The translations under genes were made by a program, and so were the position numbers. Below the pieces are notes generated by a model that searched no databases, had not been told where the DNA came from, and saw nothing but the letters and a program-made list of their open reading frames with translations. Below are positions 56,601 through 64,000 of a DNA stretch of 64,000 bases, in pieces (position 1 is the first letter of the stretch; each line of letters opens with the position of its first letter). Source of the DNA: Limnomonas spitsbergensis. Lineage: Eukaryota; Chlorophyta; Chlorophyceae; Chlamydomonadales. Location of the stretch: assembly GCA_037349105.1 (NCBI GenBank), contig JAYJMM010000123.1, positions 7,316,001-7,380,000 on the forward strand, in the 5' to 3' direction.

Positions 56601-59600
56601 TCCCGGGCTGGACCTGGGAGAGGGCTCTAGCAAAGGAAGTGGTGGTGCTGGCTTCCATCTAGAGCGAGGGGCAGGTGAACGGGCTCTATCCCGGGCTGGA
56701 CCTGGGAGAGGGCTCTAGCAAAGGAAGCAGTGGTGCTGGCATTTGGGAAGATTGAGGGGCAGGTGCGCGGGCTCTATCCCGGGTTGGAGCTGGGAGAGGG
56801 CTCTAGCAAAGGAAGCAGTGGTGCTGGCATTCGGGAAGAGTGAGGGGCAGGTGGGTGGGCTCTATCCCGGGCTGAAGCTGGGACAGGGCTCTAGTAAAGC
56901 AAGTGGTGGTGCTGGCATTCGGGAAAAGGGAGGGGCAGGTGAGTGGGCTCTATCCCGGGCTGAAGCTGGGACAGGGCTCTAGTAAAGCAAGTGGTGGTGC
57001 TGGCATTCGGGAAAAGGGAGGGGCAGGTGAGTGGGCTCTAGCCCGGGCTGGATGTGGGAGAGGGCTCTAGCAAAGCTAGTGGTGGTGCTGGCTTCTGGCT
57101 AGAGCAAGGGGCAGGTGAGCAGCTGGAGATAAGAGACGGATCTAGTGAAGTATGTGGAAACCAGAGATGCTTGAGGTGGTCTGTCTCCGTATTCATGATT
57201 TTAGAAATACGCATCTGCGGCCTAGTTAGGAGTGAAAAGGCTCACCTCTTGACAGCCCTCTTCCTGAGCCCTGTTTCTGACAAGACGCTGTGGATTTTTG
57301 CTCACCTGTCAAGTGTGGCTTTGACCTGTCGCTGACCCGTCAGTGTTTGGATGTGACCTATCTTGTGTGGATCTCACCTGTCATGTGTGGCGTAGACCTG
57401 TTGCTGACCTGTCACGCGTTTTGCTGGCTTTTCTCTGAGCAGGGCAGCCTACCGCTGCGCATGCTGGTCAAGAAACATCTGTCCATGATGCACGTGGTCC
57501 GGGTGGCGTACCAGGAGGCGGACGCGGAGGCATGGCGGGCGCGGTTGAAAGTTGACGGCCTGCCGCCGGCACCCTTCGTCGTGTTCTTTCGAGGGCCCGG
57601 GACATTGCCTGAGGTGGGTGTGTGCGTGTTATTGTGTGGTCCTTCCTCTTTGTGGGTGGGTGGGTGGGTGGTTTTTGTTGTGTGGACCTTGGAATGTGCC
57701 CGAGGTGGGTGGGTGGGAGGGTGGGTGGGCGTTCTTTTGTGTACCTTGCCTGGCGCCCAAGGTGAGTGGGAGGGTGAGTAGGCGTTATGTTGTGGACCTG
57801 GCCTAGTGTCCGGGGTGGGTGGGTGGGATTGTGCAAACCTTTCCATCTTCGCTCTCAAATGTGCGAACTTGCCTAACACGTTGACCTTGGGACCTCTCCC
57901 TGACCTATTTTTTCTCAAACCCATTGACCTGCCTACCTACTTATCGAAAGGTAGGTAGGCAGGTAGGTAGGCAGGTAAATAGGTTTAAAAATAAAGATTG
58001 ACACCTCCCTACCTGTTGATACCAATCTCCTTTCCTCGTGCTCTCAACCCTACTCACCTACCTTGGCTCAAACCTGATCACCCAAATACCATGCAAAAGG
58101 CACACACCAAAGGTTGATTCTTAACCCTAAACAACCAATCCGCGCCTCTCCATAGCTTGGCCACTCCTGAACCGCCTGAGCCACCACCTGAGCAACCACT
58201 TGTGACTCTTTGAATGCCCATCCTCTTTAGGTGCTTCCGCTCGGCAAGGGCGCAGGCTCTGAGTTAGGACGGGAGGTGGAGGCCCGGGGCCTGATGTGGC
58301 AGTCGCTACCGGCCCTTCGTCCAGCAACGCAGGTGCCCTTGGGCTGTGTCATAGGTCTGGGAGGCGGCGCCGGCTCCGGCGCCGACCTGTGCGTGGTGGC
58401 CGTCTCCCCGCAGCGCGGGCCTTTGCAGGAGGCTGGCCGTGCGGCGATGCTGCGCCTGCAGGAGGTGATTTGGTCGCGGCGGTTGCCGGGCGCGGCCATG
58501 GCGTCAGCATTCAAGGCGATGGAGGCGGGGAAGCTGAGGGTCACGTGGATGGACGCGGCGACTCAGCAGCCGTTCTGCAAGTAGGCGTACGGGGCGGAAA
58601 CGGTGTGTAGTGTTTCTTTTGTTGTGACTCTGCTACATGTCAGCTACACACCGGCCTCTGGCCGGAGGCCCCATTTGAGGCCCGCCATGCTACTTTGGCC
58701 ACCATTCGTAGGCCGGCCCAGACGGTGTGTGGTAAGGTGTGTGAGTTGCTGTTTATATCTGTTTGTGGGTACCACTTGTAGAAAGTGGATGGTGAAAACA
58801 AAAACATGTTTTCGTGCTCATAACCAGAGAAACCGTTTAAACCTGAACTGTGTGTCCTGCCAAGATCTCTGGGTGACCATGGGGGCTTAACGTGGGCTAC
58901 AGCCGGCCCTGCTTAGGGGCTGCTGCCCCTGTCACAGCCGGCCCTGCTTAGCGGCCGCCGCTCCTTTCACAGCCGGCCCTGCTTAGCGGCTGCCGCCCCT
59001 TTCACAGCCGGCTCGCTTAGGGGCTGCCGCCCCTGTCACAGCCGGCCCTGCTTAGGGGCTGCCATTCCTGTCACAGCCGGCCAGTGAGCTGCCTGCCCCA
59101 CCTCATACCCTCGCCCCTTTGCCCCCCTGCACCCTGCGAGTTGCCCCTGCCCCTCACCTGTTGTCAAATGTACCATTTTGAGGCGGATGGATCTTGCTAA
59201 CCTGACGCCCCTTTCACTGCCGGCCTGTGAGCTGCCTGCCCTGCCTCGTACCCTCATCCCCCTGCATCCTGTGTGCTGTCCGTCCCGCCTCATCCCCCTG
59301 CATCCTGTGTGCTGTCCGTCCCGCCTCACTCCCCTGCATCCTGTGTGCTGTCCGTCCCGCCTCACTCCCCTGCATCCTGTGTGCTGTCCGTCCCGCCTCA
59401 TCCCCCTGCATCCTGTGTGCTGTCCGTCCCGCCTCATCCCCCTGCATCCTGTGTGCTGTCCGTCCCGCCTCACTCCCCTGCATCCTGTGTGCTGTCCGTC
59501 CCGCCTCATCCCCCTGCATCCTGTGTGCTGTCCGTCCCGCCTCACTCCCCTGCATCCTGTGTGCTGTCCGTCCCGCCTCATCCCCCTGCATCCTGTGTGC

Positions 59601-62600
59601 TGTCCGTCCCGCCTCATCCCCCTGCATCCTGTGTGCTGTCCGTCCCGCCTCATCCCCCTGCATCCTGTGTGCTGTCCGTCCCGCCTCACTCCACTGCTCC
59701 CTGTGGATTCCCCCGTCCCCTTACCTGATGTCACAGGTACCACTTTGGGGCAGATGGATCGTGCTAACCTGCTGACCCTGTCACAGCCGGCCCCGCCGCC
59801 TAGGCGCTGCCCTGACCCTGCCACACCCGGCTGCACCCTGTGAGCTGCCCGCCCCTTGTCTTTTTTCACAGGTACCATTTTGGGGCAGACAGATCGTGCG
59901 GTTTCCCCCGGTGGCAGCTGATTGCCGAGCGGCTGCTTCAGCGCCCAGCGCGGAAAGCTCTGCCGATGAAGCTCCTGGCCTACCGCCCTAGTGGTGAGCT
60001 GCAGCAGTCCTGTTGGGGTTGGCGGCAATGCCACCTGTTAGCTGGGGATGTTGTAGGCTCGTTGTAGGCTGGTGCGTAGGCTGGTGGTCCTTATTTGGTC
60101 ATGGCGTCGCCATGTGATATATTTTTTTCCTTCGAGTGTTTTTACATCACAATGTATAGCAAGAATAATGAATGAAACGGTAGATTAGCTTGGCCTTCCC
60201 GCAAAAATATAGTGTACAAGGGGTGCGGGATAGGCCGTGCGAACTACAAGGTACCGTAGTGATACGATGATTTGGTGATACGATGATATTGGTTGAAGAA
60301 AATCGATGGAAAATAAAAAATGGTGATAACAAATTGGTTAATGGGATTTGGCCGCATTTTCGACAGTGATTTAAATTGGTTATTCATTTTTTTTACATCG
60401 CCAGCTTAGGTTCAAACTCAGGGGTTCATTCAACCTCAGGGGTCCAATCAAACTCAAGGGTCCAATCAAACTCAGGGGTCCATTCAAACTCAGGGGTCCA
60501 TTCAAACTCAGGGGTCCATAAACACTGTCATCCTCGGCAGGATCCACAGCCCTTTGCAGACCACCTGCACTTGCTGCACCCCGTGGACTTGCTTGCAGCA
60601 ACAGCCGCAGCCAGCCTCTGCAACCCCTGATCTAGGCGGCCTGCTGCTGCCTCTATCATTGTAAGGCCCGCGCCGGCGTTTGCCCAGGTTCAGAGACAGT
60701 CGCACTGGCTCCTGATCCAGTAGGCTGGCGAGCGCTGCCCGGACATTAACTGCGAACCTGCTCATCGCTTGCCGGAGCGCCGACAGGATGCGAGGGCGCT
60801 TTGCAGCTCCCGAGTGTGGGTCGAAATTGAGCCCTGCGCTGCGTCTCCAAGAGCCTCTCTTCCTTTTGTCGCTGTACCTGGATCTAGCCTGACGGATTGC
60901 GTGGAAGCACTAGGCTGCCCCGGAAGAACCCGGGGCATGAAATCGAAAAGGTTACGCTGCCTCGCAGGAGGCCTTAGTAGTGAGCTAGCAGCACCTGGAC
61001 GTGGACCTGGTCCACCGCTGGGGCCCTCCATCGCAATATATATCTACTAGAGAAATTTTCGCGGCTATCCTGGCTTAACGCAAATTTCGAGGGTTTCCGA
61101 GGGTTTGGGCGGTTAAATCGCGGTGATTTAAGTTGGTTATTGATTGTCGCAGCATTTTACATGGTGATACAATTGGTTATTCCAATAACCAATTGGTATC
61201 ACCAAATCATGGTATCACTACGGTAAGTAATTATGGGGGCGCGCGATAGCGACGCTGGGCGAATCGGCTAGAATCAGTTGGAATCAGGCGGTGCGTGAAC
61301 TAAGACCGGTCAACGATGGGAAATTCTCTGCAAGGCCTAATAAACAGTGAAAAAAGGTTGCGGGGCTTGATATAATAAGTTGTTTTCTAGGGATGCTGGG
61401 GAGGCTATTTTAATCTACGATGACTGAATCTGATGCAGGGATGTTCCGATCAAGCACCAGTATCCGTGATATTTAGAAAGAATGGAAATTCACACAGCTG
61501 GAGGCGTGCGTGAAGGAAGCCATCTAAATGCAAATCATGCGCCGGGACTGGTACCAGAAACTGGTAGAAATTTGCGAGAAATTCGGTGGATCACCATCGA
61601 GCCATGTGTTGATATATGGTCTGAGATTGGTGACAACAACCCTGCGGCAAAGTGGAAGCTGGTGCACCTCCACTGATAGCTATAATGTGCGTCTTATGCT
61701 GATGCGGCTGTCTGAGAGCTCTTGCGTATCCTTAGCGTTGATGGCACAGTGGGCTGGTATTACAATGGAGCGTATTACTGTATATTTGCTTTGCCTTCCC
61801 TCATAATTAACGTTGTTTGGGGTTGAGGGATCCACACAATCATTAATGACCGATTGTTGACGCCAGATTACAGTCAGAAAATAAGAGTTTTGGTCGAAAG
61901 TTTGCCTTGAGGACAGCATTGAAGGAAAACATGTTTTCATACCCGAGGGAAGGCAAATCAAATCTACGGTATTGCGTAATATTTTATGATGTGTATTCTA
62001 TTATGATGATGCGGCTTTCCTACTGTTCATGATTACCCTCGGCGCTGATGGCATCGTGGGCTGGCACTACATCGACCTATCGCCTGCTGGGCTTGGATGG
62101 AGGGCATGTGGCCTTTGTTTAAATGTCTGCATCACCTCTGTCGATGCCCGCAGTCGGTAAAACCTCCTCGCGACGCCCGCCCACGTACTACCACGCTCAG
62201 CTGCTGACGATCGACATGTCGGATCCGAACCTGGGCGAGGCCCAGATCCGCCAGGCGGCTGAGTGGGTGGCGCAGTGCCACGAGGAGTCGATCGCGCTGG
62301 GCTCGTCGCACGGGGGCCGGCGGAGCGTCGACGAGGAGGGTGGCGAGGATGTGACGACCATGCACCGCATGCCTCAGGTGATGCGCTCGCCTCCCGCAGG
62401 TTGACCCCTGTCAGGGTTTAGATTTTAAGGTTAAGGGTAAAGGGTAAACCCTAGCGTAGTGCTGCGCTCGCCTCCTGTAGCTTGACCTCCGTCAGGGTGT
62501 AGGGTCTTAGGTGATGGGTTAACCTTATCCCAAACCTAAAGCTGCGCTTGCCTCCCGCAGCTTGAACTCCGTCAGGGTACCGGTATAGGGTGAAGATTTA

Positions 62601-63382
62601 CCTCTAAGCGAGTGTGATGCGCTCGTCTCCTGTAGCTTGCCCTCCCTTACTCAGTGCCCCTTGCAGGCCCTGTAGCTGCAATTGCTTGTTTACGAGGCAT
62701 CCCAGATTCGAAAATGCATCTATGCACCGCACGCCACTGGTCCTGCACTCACCTCATGTAGGTTGAACTCCATGACCCACAGCCCCTTGCATGCCCTGTA
62801 CTTGCAATTGCCTGTATGGTGTATCAAGCACTATAGTTAAAATTACGCCCATTCACCGCACACCTCAGGTGCGGAGCTTGCCTCGCGTAGCTTGACCTCA
62901 GTAACCCACAGCCCCTCCCAGTTTGTGCGCCCTTTTGCTGTATTTGCCTGTTTGTAAAGCATTCCAGTTCAAAAAAAGATCGTGATTCATGAACAGGTCC
63001 ACCGCTGCCAGCCAGGCGCAACATTTGTGGGTGAGACGTGTGGCGGGCTAGAGGTCCCACCACGGCATGGGTGGGCTAGCTGTCAGTGGGTCTCGTCTGA
63101 CTGCCCCAGACTTAAGAGCCCGTCGGTGCTGCACCGCCATTCCTGAACCTCCCTTGCCCCTCCCTTTCGCCCCAGGGCGGGATGCCGCCGCTGCTGGAGG
63201 TGGATGACCGACCCACCGCGACCGAGTACGCGGTTTCGAAGCTGGCCTCGTGGCTCCGCTGGATACGCAGCACCTCCGGCCTCATGTCTGGTTCGGGCTT
63301 GGGCGAGTCCTCGCTGCAGATGCTTTCGACGGCGGTCATCTTGGCGTTGCTGTCGCTGATGCACCTCGTTTGGTACCAGTGA
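50684..63382 (+). CDS. DnaJ/thioredoxin-like membrane protein, DNAJC16 type
   Basis: Eleven exons join in phase: 50684-50848, 50931-51026, 51578-51597 (a 20-nt microexon), 52475-52637, 53382-53527, 56336-56501, 57443-57613, 58231-58580, 59872-59993, 62154-62377 and 63176-63382 (TGA), 609 residues. Residues 1-22 form a signal peptide. The J domain (about 23-84) has HPD at 52-54. A Gln/His-rich linker is followed by a thioredoxin-like region (NHKPWLIL, about 140-148), where no CXXC is visible. A hydrophobic segment ([15 protein letters not shown]) near the C-terminus is probably a membrane anchor. J proteins recruit Hsp70/BiP; this one would act at the ER membrane. The last exon ends WYQ with TGA overlapping a perfect donor (CCA then GTGAGT), so a further exon beyond the window is possible. 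It is related to human DNAJC16 by architecture only. Confidence 0.82.
51840..52170 (+). repeat. Degenerate GGGCAGGG-type repeat in DnaJ intron 3
   Basis: Loose units of about 35 bp with GGGCAGGGTTGTGGGCAGGG. The rest of intron 3 (51598-51839) shows no feature beyond a poly-G run at about 51690-51705. Confidence 0.7.
52220..52500 (+). repeat. Triplicated acceptor and exon start (DnaJ exon 4)
   Basis: CCCAG followed by GCACCAAGGTCAGCA begins at 52251, 52366 and 52475 (spacing 115 and 109), each preceded by GATCCCAGCTGCCTTGCTG. The copies differ in CAG number. The first two lead to ACCATGTTGATGATACC and not to the rest of the exon. Copy 1 also has an in-frame TGA. Confidence 0.93.
52590..53045 (+). 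repeat. Four copies of an exon end and donor (DnaJ exon 4)
   Basis: The exon end CACAAGCCCTGGCTCATACTG at 52637 recurs, with exon-like CCAGCACCACGYGTTCACCAG and CTGGCTCATCCTG, at 52761, 52902 and 53031 (spacing 124, 141, 129). Copies 2 and 4 keep a GT after the exon end, copy 3 has GA. Confidence 0.9.
53100..53370 (+). repeat. C-rich simple sequence before an acceptor
   Basis: Units such as CCCCCGACCATAC and CCCATTATCCC fill the end of DnaJ intron 4 up to the acceptor at 53381. Confidence 0.75.
53510..53880 (+). repeat. Copies of exon 5 end and donor of the DnaJ gene
   Basis: CATCTGGTGCACTG followed by GTGAGTGG at 53527 is echoed by CATCTGGTGTACTG at 53597, CATCTGGTACACTG near 53733 and CATCTGTGCACGG near 53867. 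Telomere-like GGTGTAGGGT runs lie between them. Later copies have lost the exact donor. Confidence 0.8.
54560..54985 (+). repeat. Tandem repeat of about 100-120 bp in DnaJ intron 5
   Basis: Four copies of CACCCACCTGCCGCTGTTG followed by TTGTACRACAGGCTG and AGCTGGCTGGCATCCCAT. R marks a variable base. No gene was recognised in the part of intron 5 from 53881 to 54559. Confidence 0.88.
55015..55290 (+). repeat. Three-copy tandem repeat of about 105 bp in DnaJ intron 5
   Basis: Copies contain GCAATCAAATGTGCTCAACT, TTGCTTGGTGCATAAGGGTG and GCAGCCAATTATAACGGGA. Confidence 0.88.
55760..56060 (+). repeat. Telomere-like and TAGGGGGTCTAAACCCTGTTC repeats
   Basis: Three units of about 65 bp sharing AGTAGGGGGTCTAAACCCTG are followed by TTTAGGGTT-type runs, in DnaJ intron 5. 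56061-56335 has a copy of the CATGTCCCATGCATCAAGTG dispersed phrase and otherwise nothing. Confidence 0.85.
56465..57120 (+). repeat. Eight copies of an exon end and donor at 88-bp spacing (DnaJ exon 6)
   Basis: The real exon end at 56501 (GTGAGGGGCAG followed by GTGAGCGGGC) is followed by copies with exon ends at 56586, 56674, 56762, 56850, 56938, 57026 and 57114. The spacing is 85 bp once and then 88 bp six times. Each copy repeats GTGGTGGTGCTGGCATTCGG (about 40 bases of exon), the donor with GT intact, and intron sequence containing CTCTATCCCGGGCTGGA. Confidence 0.97.
57595..57840 (+). repeat. Four copies of an exon end and donor (DnaJ exon 7)
   Basis: Exon ends at 57613, 57704, 57761 and 57814, each with a GACCTTGSCTGRNGCCCGAG-like exon tail and a GTGGGTGGG or GTGAGTGGG donor (S, R and N mark variable bases). 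The copies diverge but every GT is intact. Further on, a palindromic AGGTAGGTAGGCAGGTAGGT run lies at 57948-57980. Confidence 0.85.
58893..59080 (+). repeat. 44-bp tandem repeat CAGCCGGCCCTGCTTAG
   Basis: Four to five units of ACAGCCGGCCCTGCTTAGGG and GCTGCCGCCCCTGTC in DnaJ intron 8. 58635-58725, just upstream, is the second copy of dispersed family C. Confidence 0.9.
59155..59900 (+). repeat. Three copies of an acceptor and exon start (DnaJ exon 9)
   Basis: The exon start GTACCATTTTGGGGCAGACAG at 59872 (acceptor TTTTTTCACAG) has earlier copies at 59737 (GTACCACTTTGGGGCAGATGG with an intact TCACAG) and about 59170 (TACCATTTTGAGGCGGATGG, AG lost). Both are followed by GATCKTGCTAACCTG, which is not in the real exon. 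Confidence 0.9.
59233..59700 (+). repeat. 36-bp minisatellite between two acceptor copies
   Basis: About 12-13 units of CATCCTGTGTGCTGTCCGTC followed by CCGCCTCAYYCCCCTG. 36 is divisible by three, so all frames stay open. Confidence 0.95.
60252..61225. mobile_element. DNA transposon with about 30-bp inverted repeats and TA duplication
   Basis: A 970-bp element (60254-61223). The left end CCGTAGTGATACGATGATTT and the right end (reverse complement CCGTAGTGATACCATGATTT) continue with few mismatches for about 30 bp, and TA flanks both sides. The interior has two minus-strand frames (61031-60762 and 60765-60508) that overlap at ATGA, with [17 protein letters not shown] and [20 protein letters not shown]. 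Neither is recognised. Subterminal TTGGTTATT repeats and a TCAAACTCAGGGGTCCA array (60410-60520) are present. It lies in DnaJ intron 9. Confidence 0.8.
61776..61971. mobile_element. MITE family 1 in DnaJ intron 9
   Basis: Matches the element at 10271-10466 over its whole length (ATTAACGTTGTTTGGGGTTG, GAGGACAGCATTGAAGG-like, AGGCAAATCAAATCTACGG) and is flanked by TA. 61226-61775 of this intron shows no gene. Confidence 0.87.
62360..62985 (+). repeat. Copies of exon 10 end and downstream intron (DnaJ gene)
   Basis: CACCGCATGCCTCAG followed by GTGATGCG at 62377 recurs as CACCGCACGCCACTG near 62741 and CACCGCACACCTCAG followed by GTGCGG at 62868. A shorter companion unit (GCGCTCGCCTCCYGYAGSTTGACC) recurs at about 62386, 62465, 62545 and 62620. 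Confidence 0.8.
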
Positions 63383-63960
63383 GTTGGTCGCAGAGTCATG
63401 TGGTTCAGGTGGGGGCTCTTCGGGGGCTGGGTAAAACGTTATTCAGTGAAGGAGGTTTGGTACCAGCAGGTACCCGTGAGTGAGCATTGCCATGTCATGC
63501 ATGCAGTGTCTTCAGGGGCAAGATATCATATCGTCCAGAGAATGATCTTGTCCTGACAGTGCTATCCTTCCTGCTTCACCTTGTTTGGTACTAATGAGGC
63601 GAGTTGACTAGCAGTGCTCCTGCCACACGGTGCTCATTTGGGGCACTTCAGAGTCAGGATGTAAGAAAGAAAGAAAGGTACGCCCAATTACGGCGTGGGG
63701 GTGAAGGAAACAGCGCAGCTTGGGGCCGTAGCCACATCCATGCCGTTACCCTGAGGCACATCAGAGAGGCAGGATGTAATGTTGCACAGTCGTCTTGGCT
63801 GTGCTCTTGCTGATGCACCGCGTTTGGTACCAGTGAGAGGGCAGAGTCGTAACATTCATTTGAGTCCTTTGGGGGCTGGATGTTTTGCTGCCTATAGTGA
63901 AGGCCCTCTTTCCGGCGGTGTTGCCGCTGCTACACATGATTTCGTCCCATGGAGTGGCGG
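63320..63960 (+). repeat. Copies of exon 11 end and flanking sequence (DnaJ gene)
   Basis: GATGCACCTCGTTTGGTACCA followed by GTGAGT at 63378 is repeated as TTCACCTTGTTTGGTACTAATGA at about 63594 and GATGCACCGCGTTTGGTACCA followed by GTGAGA at 63832. The last copy also repeats the following GGCAGAGTCGTAACATTCA and CTTTGGGGGCTGG. Confidence 0.85.
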
Positions 63961-64000
63961 GGGGGAAGTGGTCTGTTTTAGTGTGCACCTGGCCACCGCT

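Noticed and set aside
59233..59700. CRISPR-like regular repeats
   Set aside because: Units are contiguous without unique spacers, and the genome is eukaryotic; it is a minisatellite. The same applies to the 31-bp and 14-bp arrays.
59036..60034. Minus-strand frame of 332 residues with 12-residue repeats
   Set aside because: It comes from the 36-bp minisatellite opposite the DnaJ gene and lacks independent support.

Overview
The window reads as nuclear DNA of a green alga. The support is spliced genes with GT-AG introns, a plastid-division FtsZ with a transit-peptide-like N-terminus, a proline-rich extracellular-type protein, and TTTAGGG-type interstitial repeats. The mix of large, repeat-stuffed introns and algal gene content suggests a prasinophyte-grade chlorophyte such as a Pyramimonadales species. 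That placement is inference, not demonstrated.

Layout. (1) 1-6900, minus: a tetratricopeptide-repeat gene, 5'-complete, running off the left edge, with minisatellite-filled introns. (2) 7273-11352, plus: a complete nine-exon FtsZ1-type gene, divergent from gene 1 across about 370 bp. (3) 11353-15323: gene-poor, with terminal-inverted-repeat elements, retroelement 3' tails and an inverted pseudogene fragment of gene 4. (4) 15324-31769, minus: a nine-exon gene that joins in phase throughout and encodes about 1,953 residues with FASTK/HPR/OPR-like helical repeats and an organelle-type N-terminus. Its introns hold a GGCAG pentamer array, a 14-bp array and telomere-like runs. (5) 32.3-50 kb: a transposon block containing a broken J-domain exon, a gag-like retroelement without visible pol, several inverted-repeat elements, a degraded nuclease-like ORF, a frameshifted proline/glycine-rich wall-protein gene, truncated non-LTR retrotransposons and a truncated copy of gene 4. 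(6) 50684 to about 63382, plus: an eleven-exon DnaJ/thioredoxin-like membrane protein gene of the DNAJC16 type.

Two patterns stand out. First, many introns carry tandem arrays whose unit spans an exon-intron boundary, so the splice site and the neighbouring exon edge are repeated side by side (up to 8 times at an almost exact 88-bp period). This occurs in all four spliced genes, at donors and at acceptors. Second, a head-to-head gene pair (gene 4 and the DnaJ gene) was duplicated about 18 kb apart. Each copy has kept one partner intact and lost the other.

Exon models were built by hand from splice consensus, reading phase and protein continuity. Transcript evidence would settle the details.
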